A stretch of DNA of 42,820 nt from Gamarada debralockiae. Its lineage: Eukaryota > Ascomycota > Leotiomycetes > Helotiales > Hyphodiscaceae. Within the stretch, counting starts at the first letter, position 1. Every line of letters begins with the position of its first letter. The stretch covers positions 1-42,820 of the forward strand of contig NXFV01000109.1 of assembly GCA_002803225.1 (NCBI GenBank). Reading direction: 5' to 3'. Both the position numbers and the translations under genes were made by a program. Of this stretch, positions 22,677 through 32,368 are shown one piece after another. The notes under the pieces were generated by a model that did no database searches, was not told the origin of the DNA, and saw only the letters and a list, made by a program, of their open reading frames with translations.

Positions 22677-23101
22677 TCAGTCTCTCGCATCAGATGGGCG
22701 ATTCGAGGACTCCTCTTCGTAGTATGGGAGGCATGGTACTATGGAGAATGTCAATCGTTGAAACGAAGTGAACGATTGAAACAAGCTTATCAGAGTAATT
22801 CTCCTCTTCTCTCTCCTCTTCTTCCACTTCTAAGTGTCAATCGCTGGAATTGGGAAAACGATTGAGGGCATGTACTGGCAGGTTGCCATTCTGGCTCTGG
22901 TTCAGCCTCAGGTGCTGTGGGTGATGCCGGGCCTACAATCGTCAATCGCTCATCCCGAATAAACGATTCAAGTCCCAACTCACCATGATCCTTGGCATCA
23001 AGGCCGTTGTCGGCGAATTCTCCTTCCAGCCAGGCAGCAAGCTCGGGATCCATGTTCTCGACGGCGTCCAGTGTCTCTTGGCTCCATGGTTCGGGCGACA
23101 T
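22677..23101 (-). CDS. small unrecognised acidic protein, 91 aa, split by hairpin elements
   Basis: Four exons on the minus strand: 23101-22984, 22932-22876, 22829-22791 and 22738-22677 (276 nt). The protein begins MSPEPWSQETLDAVENMDPE, has AAWLEGEFADNGLDAKDHG, then a P/E-rich part, and ends YYEEESSNRPSDARD. Introns 1 and 2 (22933-22983 and 22830-22875) begin GTGAGT and GTACAT, end TAG, and are hairpin elements of the same family as at 15.7-16.9 kb. The third element (22739-22790) has the same hairpin and a TAG end but starts ATAAGC instead of GTAAGC. If it is retained the frame stays open to another stop, so the C-terminus is uncertain. The function is unknown. Composition and element content resemble the gene at 15644-16962. 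Confidence 0.5.
22739..22983 (-). repeat. three hairpin introner-like elements in the 91-aa gene
   Basis: Elements 22933-22983, 22830-22875 and 22739-22790 each carry complementary arms. The clearest is at 22752-22778, with CAATCGTT and AACGATTG separated by an 11-nt loop. A fourth related, poorer copy is at about 22676-22708 next to the stop codon. Confidence 0.68.
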
Positions 23102-23104
23102 TTT

Positions 23105-23449
23105 GAATTGTTCAATTTGTTTAAACGATTGAATTGATTGCGTATGTTGGGATGATTTAATCTTTCCTGCTGAATGATTGGAAAGCTTGTAGGAGGCAGG
23201 GAGGAAGGAGGGCAGTTGGGAAGGGAGCCTGGGTATATGTATGGATGGAGACAATAGGAGAGCCCCCTATTGTCAATCGTTCAGCACGTATCAACGATTC
23301 AAATCCCAATGCGGTAGGCATGACAATAGGATATCTGGCTATGCGACTTTTAGTGCGGATTTCAATTTCCTAATTACTTTGAGTAATTTTGGACTGCGCG
23401 GACTCTTGATGAGTTACCATTGTCAATCATTCACCCAGATTGAGCGATT
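23105..23449. repeat. further hairpin elements upstream of the 91-aa gene
   Basis: Hairpins at 23275-23299 (AATCGTT/AACGATT, perfect 7-bp stem) and 23425-23449 (AATCATT with GAGCGATT), plus a weaker one at about 23105-23135. Both strong ones are preceded on plus by TTGTC, as in the intron copies. They lie outside any coding frame I can support, so they may be UTR introns or free copies. Confidence 0.55.
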
Positions 23450-23889
23450 CGAAAATACTCTTATCCTCAGCTCATTCCGACTGAAAACAGGATGAATGCC
23501 ATCTCGATCTCTTGAATGGAACATGGTAATTCTTGGCGCAAAGCCTTACGCTGTATCCAGCCTGTATCCGTCCTCGACTCCTCGAGCCCGATACATTTGT
23601 CCAAACCTCACCATTACCTGAAAGTCCCTCATATTGTGACTTCTCACGTAATCTATACCAACAATAATTTCATTCGGGAAGTAATAATGTGCCCCAGAGG
23701 TTTATGGACAGGAAATCAAAGACCTGGGCGACTTTCCACATGTGATATTATCACGTGACCACCAAAGTGTGCTTTCATCGGCAGACAATTCTTCACTCGT
23801 TCGGAATCACACAGATGAAATAACACGCTACTAATAGATCTTGATTTCTAAAGACTACTCTCAATTTTGCCTTCGTCATCCTTCGCTGC
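23450..23889. other. intergenic, 3' of gnd1
   Basis: No gene is seen. It holds a TCACGTGACC site near 23749 and the 3' flank of the dehydrogenase gene. Confidence 0.3.
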
Positions 23890-25810
23890 TTATGCCTGGT
23901 ATGTTGAAGCACTGACGTTTCCTCCACGTCCCGTCCAGTTGACGTGGATGTTCTGGTCCTTAGGGTACTTTTCGCTGGCAAACTCTGGCTTGATCTTGAA
24001 CGTGTGTGCTCCGAAGTAGTCACGTTGAGCTTGCAGGAGGTTTGCTGGCAAGTCCTTGGTGCGGTATCCGTCGAACCAAGAGAGAGCAGTCGAGAAAGCA
24101 GGAGTTGGTATGCCGAGGAGAGCAGCCTTGGCAACGACATCTCTCCAGCCAGGTTGAGCCTTGTGGATAGCCTTGTTGAAGAAATCGGAGAAGAGCAAGT
24201 TCTCGAGGTCAGGGTTATTGCGGTAGGCGGCGGTGATGTCCTTCAAGAAAACGGATCGGATAATGCAGCCACCACGCCACATGAGAGCGATGGATGGCTT
24301 GTTGAGCTTCCACTTGTATTCCTTGGCAGCCTGCAGAAAATTTAGTATCCTTGAATCATCTCATTCGAATGGATTGACATACCTCTTGCATCAGCATGAA
24401 ACCTTGGGCGTAAGAAATGATCTTGGAAGCATACAAAGCCTGCTCCAAATCCTCGAGGAATTGCTCCTTGTTACCCTCGAACTTGTTGGATCGGCCGACG
24501 AATGAGAGAAGACCGGAAGCCTTGGTACGCTCAGCCTTGATGGAGGACAAGCATCGGGAGAGGACAGCTTCAGCGATCAGAGTGACGGGCATTCCGAGGT
24601 CGAGAGCGTTGATAGCAGTCCACTTTCCGGTACCCTTTTGTCCGGCAGAGTCAAGGATCTTCTCGAGGAGTGGGGTTCCATCATCGTCATTAAAGTACAT
24701 GATGTCGCGGGTGATTTCGATTAGGAAGGAGTCGAGAACGCCCTTGTTCCACTTTGTGAAGACATCGCCAATTTCCTTGTCTTGCATGCCGAGACCGCGC
24801 TTCATGATATCGTAGGCCTGTTTCCATTAGCAAATAAAACTAAAAGGTGGAGAGGGATCGTACTTCGCAAATCAGTTGCATGTCACCGTATTCAATACCA
24901 TTGTGCACCATCTTGACGTAGTGACCAGCACCCTCATCACCAACCCACTCACAGCAAGGCTCGCCATCAGACTTCGCAGCAATGTTTTGGAAGATATCCT
25001 TGATGTATGGCCAAGCCTCTTCGTTTCCACCAGGCATCAAAGAAGGGCCGTATCTGGCACCCTCCTCACCTCCGGAAACACCGGTGCCGACGAATCGAAT
25101 GCCCTTGCTGGCCAAGTACTTTGTTCGGCGGGTGGTGTCGGGGAAATGTGAGTTACCACCATCAATGATGATATCGCCTTTCTCGACGTGAGGGAGGATT
25201 GTCTCGATGAAATCGTCAACGGGCTTGCCAGCCATAACCAACATCATGATTCGGCGGGGCTTCTTCAGCTTGCTGACGAATTCCTCGATCGAGTGGGCGC
25301 CTTGAATGGATTTGCCTATCAAATTGAGTCTTGATTAGTATTTTTCCTCGAGTGAGGGAGATCGTAGAGATGGGGATGGGCTCACCTTTGGCTTCGTTGG
25401 CGAGGAAGTGGTCGACTTTGGAAACCGTGCGATTGAAAGCGACGACGTTGACGCCGTGATCTGCTGCGTTCAGGATCAGGTTCTGGCCCATGACGGCCAG
25501 GCCGATCAAGCCGAAATCTCCTCTGGGTGCATTGTTAGTACGTTGAGCTTTGTTGATGTCCGAGAGCCCGCGCCCGCCGATGTTAATGCCGGCAAGGCGC
25601 ACACTGCATCGTGAGAAGAACTGTAATTAGGAGGAATTCTTTTGCAAATGAAGCTGATGTGATATTTACAACTGCCGCAGCAGAAGTGAAGGGTGCAGCT
25701 ATCGCCTCGTACAGCTGGTAGCGGGGTTGGGAAAAAGCCAACAAGGACCGACGATAGCGAGGTGGGGTAATTTGTAGTGAAAGAGGGGAAACCTACGTTG
25801 GGCTGCTCAT
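23890..25810 (-). CDS. gnd1: 6-phosphogluconate dehydrogenase (decarboxylating), 492 aa
   Basis: Five exons on the minus strand: 25810-25797, 25522-25386, 25315-24864, 24817-24383 and 24330-23890. Introns are 274, 70, 46 and 52 nt, GT-AG, and the total of 1479 nt is in frame. The enzyme converts 6-phosphogluconate and NADP+ to ribulose-5-phosphate, CO2 and NADPH in the cytosolic oxidative pentose phosphate pathway. Visible motifs are the nucleotide-binding [47 protein letters not shown], the signature [20 protein letters not shown], and [20 protein letters not shown] with the catalytic Lys and following Asn. The C-terminus is [17 protein letters not shown]. Length fits the family. The first exon encodes only MSSP plus two bases, before an unusually long first intron. 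The gene is intact and conserved. Confidence 0.96.
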
Positions 25811-26661
25811 CCTGATGGAATCTCAATTGACAAAAGGAGATTCGAGTATTTCAAAATGATTTGTTGGGTTGTTTGAATGATTGGGATTTTGTGGAAGAAG
25901 AGGGAAAGAATTGAAGTGACGAAAGGTTGGGCTGGACTAAAGTAGAAGAGGGGCATCTGCTTAGTACGCAAAACACACCAAAACATCCACGCTTCACCCA
26001 AAACGCAGTCCGCATTGGATTTCCGGGCCGTTTGAGATTCTGCCTTCTCCGACAATAGCCCCAGCATCATCACGGATTCATTGGGATAGGGATGGCCTGG
26101 TATTATTTGTTTTACTGGAACTCTATCTAAGCAATAATAATAAGACATATTAATCATAAAATCTCATGTTAATCAGCGAATTGATGCTTCTTTTCTGGAT
26201 GTCAGTTGCTTATTCATTCATTCAGAAGCTTTTCAAAACATGGGTTCCCCCACTTCGCGTCTCCGAACATCCCACCAAGATAAGGCAGGAGTGCGGCAGC
26301 CGTTAGGCAGCTATTCAGGCACCAGCAGAAAAGCTGCAGTTGCACGTGACTCATCAAATTTCGCCTGAGGTCATTATTTCGACTGGCAGCAGAGCTTCAA
26401 CCAACAACATCCTCACCACTGTACAGGTATTCCCTGTTTGGCAATCTGCCTACATCTGTCTCTTCTCAGACAGTGTGTACATATACTGAGCCTGCCAACT
26501 ACTGTGCGGCCACTCTCCTCGACCTATATCGCGTCCATCTTCCACAACCGTCGCGCCACTCTTCCACCTTTGCATTTCGCACCCCAGGAAACCACTGCGT
26601 CAAATAGGCGCAAGAGGTACGTCTAACACTCATCAAAGAGATACACGTACAGCAATTCATC
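25811..26661. promoter_or_regulatory. divergent promoter region between gnd1 and the RBM42-like gene
   Basis: An 851-nt gap separates two divergently oriented housekeeping genes, so it should contain both promoters and 5' UTRs. No extra gene is supported. A combined E-box/TGACTCA site lies at 26343-26353. Confidence 0.5.
26343..26353. promoter_or_regulatory. overlapping CACGTG and TGACTCA sites
   Basis: The string CACGTGACTCA joins an E-box (26343-26348) with a perfect Gcn4/CPC1-type TGACTCA (26347-26353). It lies about 310 nt before the RBM42-like start and about 530 nt before gnd1. Amino-acid or redox control of either gene is inference. Confidence 0.35.
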
Positions 26662-27747
26662 ATGTCCTATCCTCCACCACCAGGTCTCAAATCTACTTCC
26701 TCGCCACATCCTTCTCTACCCGCTCGACCACCGCCCTCTTCCGTCTCATCCTCCTCCTTCAAGCCCGCCTTTCAAACCACTAATGCAGGACGCGGCGGAT
26801 CTTACGGTGGCTTTGGTGGATTTGCTCCCAGACAGGTAGCAGCACCTCCACCTTCAGCAAGTTATAACAGCTACCAACCACAACCTTCCTCATATGCCCA
26901 ACAACCTCAATACAATGCCTACTCCGCGCCCCAACAGGCTGAACCAGCATATGGCGCGGCACCTCAAATACGAAATCCTTTCGCTCCGCCAACCGCACAA
27001 ACTGGAGGCATGGGCAGAGGTTATGATGAAGATCCCGAGATGGCTGCTCAAATTGCACAATGGCAATCTGCGTATGCCTCACAACCCGCGTCTTCAACCG
27101 GTGGATACACAGGCGCGGTTCCCAAACGATTCCCAAATTCGAGCGAGGGCTCGGCGGCGGCTACAGGTGCGAATGCTGGCCCGACAGGGGGACGGGCTGA
27201 GCCAAGTATGAGTGCATCTGCAATGACATCTGTAGCTCACAATGATACCGGTGTCGCATCCATCGTCTCGGACGCGAAGACCAACCAGAAGACCGTTGTT
27301 AGATCCGGAGGTGGTACACAGTGGACGGACTCCTCGCTCCTTGAATGGGACCCTGCTCATTTCCGACTGTTCGTTGGCAACTTGGCTGGCGAAGTCACAG
27401 ATGATTCTCTTTACAAGGCTTTCTCAAGATGGGGAAGTGTGCAGAAGGCGAGAGTGATTCGGGATAAGCGTACGACGAAGAGCAAGGGCTATGGGTTTGT
27501 GAGTTTCAGTGATGGCGATGAGTTCTTCCAGGCCGCGAGGGATATGCAGGGCAAGTACATTGGCAGTCATCCGGTGCTGTTGCGGAGAAGTACGACGGAA
27601 ATCAAGGCGGTTACCCCGAAGGATCATCGGCATGGGAAGAACAATAAGAAGGGCAAAGGTGGAAGTAATGGTGCGAATGATAAGACTGGTGCGGGTGTCC
27701 AAAAGCCGGGTAGCAAGACAAAGGGTGGATTGAAGATCCTGGGATAG
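26662..27747 (+). CDS. RBM42-like RNA-binding protein, 361 aa
   Basis: A single open frame from ATG 26662 (context ATCATGTCC) to TAG. The first ~225 residues are low-complexity P/S/Q/G/Y-rich sequence with no fold expected. One RRM follows at about 234-310, with RNP2 LFVGNL and RNP1 KGYGFVSF, flanked by LEWDPAHFRLFVGNLAGEV and MQGKYIGSHPVLLRRS. The tail is K/G-rich. The RRM closely resembles that of human RBM42 (DFRIFCGDLGNEV; KAKVIRDKRTGKTKGYGFVSF), a spliceosome-associated protein, so a nuclear role in mRNA processing is likely. It is divergent to gnd1. A 5' UTR intron could be present between 26400 and 26640. The gene looks intact. Confidence 0.88.
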   Translation: MSYPPPPGLKSTSSPHPSLPARPPPSSVSSSSFKPAFQTTNAGRGGSYGGFGGFAPRQVAAPPPSASYNSYQPQPSSYAQQPQYNAYSAPQQAEPAYGAAPQIRNPFAPPTAQTGGMGRGYDEDPEMAAQIAQWQSAYASQPASSTGGYTGAVPKRFPNSSEGSAAATGANAGPTGGRAEPSMSASAMTSVAHNDTGVASIVSDAKTNQKTVVRSGGGTQWTDSSLLEWDPAHFRLFVGNLAGEVTDDSLYKAFSRWGSVQKARVIRDKRTTKSKGYGFVSFSDGDEFFQAARDMQGKYIGSHPVLLRRSTTEIKAVTPKDHRHGKNNKKGKGGSNGANDKTGAGVQKPGSKTKGGLKILG

Positions 27748-28372
27748 ATGGGGCGGAGGATGGAGTTGGTATTAGGATGAATGTATACCTGAGTAGGAGT
27801 TGAGGTAGCTCTCTGCAGGGGCATCGCGATGATCATAGAGCAGAAACGGCAGTCAATAAATGCAAAATACCCCGTACATCTCCAGGGTAGTTCCCATCCA
27901 TAATCAGTGCAATCTTCTTTTCTTCTCTGTTCTCGTATCGATGGCTATCCCTTCACTTCCAGTTGATGAAAGTCTGATAGGAAGGCGCACGTGGTGGCTG
28001 CTGCTGCTCACTGATCTGGTGGGTCAGGCATTTAAGGGGAGAACAGCTGCCACGCTTGAAATAAATAAAATATCCGACGATTTCTTCGAGTGATTGTTTC
28101 TGCAAAAGCGTCGGATTTTCGTCAAAGTTTTCGGGTGATCAGATCACGATGATGAGCTGAGACGGGCTTGTACTACTGTACCGTGGCTTCAGCTGAGCCA
28201 GAAAGGAACCGAGACATTTCATGCACGAGATGCGGTAGCTCAGCTCCGATTCCTACGTATCTCCTGATGAACCCCACATCCTCAACGTCCTCTCTCGTTC
28301 TTATCGCTCTCGCATTGAAATCATTATTCCTATCCCTACCAAAATTACTGTCGCTCAAATTGTATCACCATC
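27748..28372. other. intergenic, no gene
   Basis: 3' flank of the RBM42-like gene and promoter of the PLC-like gene. Small open frames on both strands have no recognisable motifs. Confidence 0.35.
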
Positions 28373-29782
28373 ATGCCTAGCAAAGGAATTCAATGCTATT
28401 CCTACATCGCCGTCCCCGGCTACGAGGTCGAGTTCTCGGTTCCAGGAACCAACCTCGTCAAGAATCAATTGAGACAATTCTCAGATGACCACCTTGAAGT
28501 CGATAAATCCCACATCAAATCTCCATTCAACTTCACCGGTACCTTCTCTTTCAAGGTTTCCCAAAACGGGCAACAGGTCGCTTACGAGAGCGTTAACATC
28601 AATGTCCTCTCCGGCGATCTCGAGGCAGGCTCCATGAAGACTATGGAAGACCAGGCTTCCGTCATCACCCCCAATGTCATCGTCAGCTATGGTTTCTACG
28701 ATGCGGGACCAGGATTCTCGGGACTTCCAAGCAGCAATCAATGTTACGTTTGCGTTTCGCCGAATTATTCTTCGTGGATGGGAGACGTGGCACCTCCAGG
28801 ATCCCCTCAAGCTGAGAAGCCGTTCGCGAAATTGTTCTTGCCTGCAGCACATGATATTGGCATGAACAGCATGGCCTCTGCCAGCGCTGTCATCTCCTCC
28901 CCAGCTCTGGTGGATGTCATGACGTCCATCTCTCCCGTGTTCGCCAAGATTGCGGGGATGATGGCTCACGAGGCAGTCATGCATATTGCACCCAATATCG
29001 TTCGCGGCCTTGCAATAACCCAAAAGGACACTCTCCCCTCCATCCTGTCCATCGGAGCGAGGTACTTTGAGTTCCGCCCAGCGTACCTGCACAATGTCAT
29101 TCGCAAGGACAAGCCAATTCCGGACGTGCTCTACTTCTCTCATTCAGCGATCCCTGGAATGCCGTACGCTCAATTCCTGCACGATGTAGTGCAATTCTTG
29201 ATCGAACATCCAGACGAGATCGTCGTCACGCAACTCCGCTGGGACGGCGTCCCCGCCGAATGCGCGCGGCCCTCTGACGAAGATCTGACCAACTATCTCA
29301 ACACGGCCCTTGCCTCGTCAAACAACTCCATCCTTGCCGGTTCCCTAAACGACATGCTGACCCTAACCATCTCCCAACTCCGCTCCCAATCTAAACGCCT
29401 AATCCTCTTCTCCAACGCCGATTCCTTCTCTACCTACACCGATGCCGGGAACGCCACTCTCGTTCCTCGCCCTTTGATCGCTGAATTCGAATCCCTAGCT
29501 TCGAACCCAGGCCAAGCAGCCGGACACCCATTTACCAATTTGCAGTGTCAGGCTACGGCTACGAATATCAAGGATGTGGTTGTTTATAGTGTGTTGGCGG
29601 CGAATGCGGATAACAGCTGTATGCTGGCAACGAAGGCAGTTTGTGATAATTCGACGTTACCGTGGATTGTAGGGAATGGGGGGAGGTTGGAGGGGGGCGA
29701 GTTAGTTGTTATGATGAATGATTTCTTTGATGGGGGGACTGCTGATGTTGGCGTTGAGTGGAGTAGGAAGAGACTTTCTTAG
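28373..29782 (+). CDS. PLC-like phosphodiesterase (PI-PLC X-type TIM barrel), 469 aa
   Basis: A single open frame from ATG 28373 (ATCATGCC) to TAG. After an N-terminal beta-rich region of about 130 residues, the phosphodiesterase barrel begins with LFLPAAHDIGMNSM (His160), a first catalytic-type histidine. It continues with LPSILSIGARYFEFRPAY (231-236 YFEFRP), a second histidine in VLYFSHSAIPG (His257) and HPDEIVVTQLRWDG. These features match the eukaryotic and fungal PLC-like X-domain family, which cleaves phosphodiester bonds in inositol lipids or related substrates. No signal peptide or membrane segment is seen. The usual acidic pair after R(Y/F) is partly altered (EFRP rather than DIR/DLR), so substrate and activity are uncertain. 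No introns are needed. Confidence 0.8.
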   Translation: MPSKGIQCYSYIAVPGYEVEFSVPGTNLVKNQLRQFSDDHLEVDKSHIKSPFNFTGTFSFKVSQNGQQVAYESVNINVLSGDLEAGSMKTMEDQASVITPNVIVSYGFYDAGPGFSGLPSSNQCYVCVSPNYSSWMGDVAPPGSPQAEKPFAKLFLPAAHDIGMNSMASASAVISSPALVDVMTSISPVFAKIAGMMAHEAVMHIAPNIVRGLAITQKDTLPSILSIGARYFEFRPAYLHNVIRKDKPIPDVLYFSHSAIPGMPYAQFLHDVVQFLIEHPDEIVVTQLRWDGVPAECARPSDEDLTNYLNTALASSNNSILAGSLNDMLTLTISQLRSQSKRLILFSNADSFSTYTDAGNATLVPRPLIAEFESLASNPGQAAGHPFTNLQCQATATNIKDVVVYSVLAANADNSCMLATKAVCDNSTLPWIVGNGGRLEGGELVVMMNDFFDGGTADVGVEWSRKRLS

Positions 29783-30470
29783 AATGAGCGGTATGCAGTG
29801 GACTTGAGGTCTGGCTGGGCTCAAAGGCATTCGTAACTTATTAATTTAGTTGACAGCCGTACGGTCCGCTCCCAATGGTTCCACCAATCCTTCAACCCCG
29901 GCTAACTCGTAAGACTGTGCTCAAAGATACACTCTGATACCAAGGAGACTATTCCGCTATTGATATCCATTACTAGTTTGTGCATCGAAATCAACTCGCG
30001 ACATCGTTAATAAGACCTGCTAATCTCGTGCCCACAAATCATCTCTGCATCCTCCTCATCCGGAATCACGCTCACGACTATTGGCAATCACTCGCTGAAT
30101 TCAGATAGTTTCGAAGCGGATTTACAACTCACCTAGCTTTGGGTCTTTACCGGCAAACATTCGGTTCTTGAACAACATCTCGACTTCTGAAGCCCCGTCA
30201 TTCAAAATCTTGATCTTCACAACTTGTTCTTCATGCTCATTCCCTTTCCTGAACCACTTCTTCAAGCCTTCCTAATAATTACTCTAATTCATCGGCTTTT
30301 CCTAATGCTGGTCTTTCCTCATTGCTCCGTCTACTGCTGCATAGGGCCATTGCGTGGTAACCTTGTCGGGATCAGCAGGCTTATGATCCTGAGTAAGCCA
30401 GCGGTTCATCATTCGTACTTCTTTATTCCGAGTCGTTAGCGCTTGCGAAACTGCTGGCGAAATCCCCTTT
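29783..30470. other. intergenic between two convergent genes
   Basis: Lies between the 3' ends of the PLC-like gene (plus) and the 2EXR gene (minus). No protein-like frame is supported. Confidence 0.35.
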
Positions 30471-31427
30471 TTATGACGATCCATCACTATCCACTGCGAT
30501 GTCGGGATCTTCACTACTCTCCTCATCTCCCTCGCCATCCGTATCATACTCCGAAGAAGCATTAGACCGATGCCCCCGATACCCGGGCTCCATAAAGCGA
30601 CAACGAGCATAGCAATAATCCCACCTGCGCTCCAAGTGCTCCGTATCTTTCCCATTGGTCAGGAGCTTTAGGCCTACTTTGGGGGGAATTTTGACGTCAG
30701 GACGTTGGCGGTGCAGTTCTGATAGAGTATCAGGTATCCATGCAGATGCCAAAGTGCGACCATCGGGTTCCCAGTAGTCTTCAAACTCAGCTGTAGGTTC
30801 TATGATTTCAACTGGACCTCCGAATATAGGGTTCCGGCCGTCGAGGACGAAATTGAATTCCTTTAACGCTGGGAAATTCTCGAATATATCCAAAAGATCT
30901 CGAATAATTCTCGCTACATATTCGGGAGTCGAGAACTCTTCAAAGCGACCGAATCGTGGAATCTCACCAATGTTCCGTTCGGCGAATATCCCTAGGTTGA
31001 CTGCTAGATTCTGGGCTTGGGTAGTCCAATATAGATCCTCTGCTACTTCCTGGGTTTCAAAGCAACAGGTGAGATGGAAATACTCGTCTCCATTGAGGTA
31101 GAACGTGTCGCACTTGAAATTGACGTATACGCACGTCCAGGTATTAGTGTCATGGTAATATACGCCCCTATTTTCGTAGCATTCGAGCGTGGCAAGGCGA
31201 GCCTCTCGGTTGACTCGTAAGAGTGGAATGTTTATGGGAGGAGAGGCGGTTTCCCAAACGAATTCACTATCGTCCTTGTCATGCGTCTGCCAGATGTAAG
31301 ATGTGGGATCCAATTTGTCTATCAGATTGAGCTCAATGACACGAGGCTCTGGCAAAGCGTTTTTCCAGATTTGCACCCTCAGTTCTTTGGGGAGGAGGGG
31401 GAAATTATGAAAACCTGTTGTGGCCAT
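30471..31427 (-). CDS. 2EXR-domain protein, 318 aa
   Basis: A single exon on the minus strand. ATG 31427 gives MATTGFHNFPLLPKELRVQI; the open frame extends upstream to 31532 but the family start fits here. The first ~110 residues are the 2EXR domain (FPLLPKELRVQIWKNALPEP; PPINIPLLRVNREARLA), named for its two E-x-R motifs and common in Leotiomycetes and Sordariomycetes. The middle region contains NFPALKEFNFVLDGRNP, and the last ~30 residues are acidic (GEGDEESSEDPDIAVDSDG). No biochemical function is established for the domain. It is intact, convergent with the PLC-like gene. Confidence 0.82.
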   Translation of the reverse strand: MATTGFHNFPLLPKELRVQIWKNALPEPRVIELNLIDKLDPTSYIWQTHDKDDSEFVWETASPPINIPLLRVNREARLATLECYENRGVYYHDTNTWTCVYVNFKCDTFYLNGDEYFHLTCCFETQEVAEDLYWTTQAQNLAVNLGIFAERNIGEIPRFGRFEEFSTPEYVARIIRDLLDIFENFPALKEFNFVLDGRNPIFGGPVEIIEPTAEFEDYWEPDGRTLASAWIPDTLSELHRQRPDVKIPPKVGLKLLTNGKDTEHLERRWDYCYARCRFMEPGYRGHRSNASSEYDTDGEGDEESSEDPDIAVDSDGSS

Positions 31428-31789
31428 ATTTATGATTGCGCAGCACTTAACGAAGGGGCTCGCTCGTTGACAAAATAGCCGAGGATGGCGAGGAAAGAAA
31501 TCTTCGACCAGGCCAAAATATGAGGAGCACAAGGAAGAAGAATGATGCTGCTGATAATTCTGAAGCTTGAATGTTAGATTGGCGGTGAGTCATAAGAACG
31601 GCTGAGTCGCTACGGATTATTATTATGCCGTACGTGGCGCTCAAAGTTATTAATCGTCCGGCTCCTACCACACACCTAATAGGCAACGCCTATTAGGTGA
31701 GCGTGGTCAATGCCCAAATTACTAGTAATGCGCGAGTTTTCGCGAATATTTGTTACGAAGGCAGCGATACAACTGGGCAACAAGGGCTT
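31428..31789. other. intergenic, 5' of 2EXR gene
   Basis: Promoter region of the minus-strand 2EXR gene. It contains a 15-bp inverted repeat near 31675-31700 (CACCTAATAGGC, then GCCTATTAGGTG) that forms a palindrome; no other element is seen. Confidence 0.35.
31673..31701. repeat. short palindrome at edge of the relic block
   Basis: CACCTAATAGGC and GCCTATTAGGTG are exact reverse complements separated by a few bases. It lies just upstream of the TPR relic and could be a cruciform-forming site or a mark of an insertion edge. Confidence 0.5.
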
Positions 31790-31990
31790 CGATTCTGCTC
31801 AGAGTTGCGTCCTTCCACGCTGACCAGCATAGCCAACCTAGCGTCAACGTACAGGAATCAAGGTTGGTGGAACGAGGCCGAAGAGCTGGACGTGCAAGTG
31901 ATGGAGACTCGCAAGACAAATCTCAGAGCAGACCATCCTTCCACGCTGACCAGCATAGCCAACTTAGCATCAACGTATAGGGATTCCCGT
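31790..31990 (+). pseudogene. TPR (kinesin-light-chain type) repeat fragment
   Basis: Two units lie 126 nt (42 codons) apart, at 31811 and 31937, each reading PSTLTSIANLASTYR, with NEAEELDVQVMETRK between them. This is the signature of the TPR array of fungal NB-ARC/NACHT-TPR proteins. Only about one and a half units remain, with no NTPase upstream, and the frame drifts into unrelated sequence after 31990. It is therefore a fragment of a larger STAND gene and not a working gene. Confidence 0.7.
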
Positions 31991-32086
31991 TGTATTAAGT
32001 CCTGGCTTAACGCCACCATTCGTTTAACTTATCTCCCACCTTCAAGATCACAGACTGGAGTTTCAATCAAAACCTCGCACTCAATC

Positions 32087-32368
32087 CGCAACTCTATTCG
32101 CTTTCAATCAAAGACGTCTGGATCCGATGAATGCGGCATGGCAGGTACCCCTCAAGAGCCTGAAGGACGACCTGTCAGCGAACGTCAAAATGACCGATTA
32201 CAACAATGAAGTCTCTTCAAGATCAAGCGCACCACAATCCTTAAGAAGTTGATGGATGCCTTCTACGAGAAACATGGCAAGTCTCCCAACTCGGTCCGCT
32301 TCTTGTTTGATAGCAGTCGTGTGCAGACCCCTAGTAGCGCCAACACGGTCAGTAGAGCTCTATTATAA
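32087..32368 (+). pseudogene. SUMO-like (ubiquitin-fold) fragment, frameshifted
   Basis: One frame reads NAAWQVPLKSLKDDLSANVK then MTDYNNEV (to about 32213). The next frame continues FKIKRTTILKKLMDAFYEKH, GKSPNSVRFLFDSSRVQTP and stops at TAA 32366-32368. Joined in idea, the two match the core of SUMO/Rad60-type ubiquitin-like domains (KxKRTTxLKKLMxAFCxRxG; VRFLFDGxRV). An extra TC at about 32214 (GTCTCTTC) explains the frame change. There is no C-terminal di-glycine. Hence a broken copy, probably duplicated with the neighbouring TPR piece. Confidence 0.65.

Noticed and set aside
28481..29143. 220-aa minus-strand open frame
   Set aside because: Antisense of the PLC-like gene, whose sense strand has the catalytic motifs.
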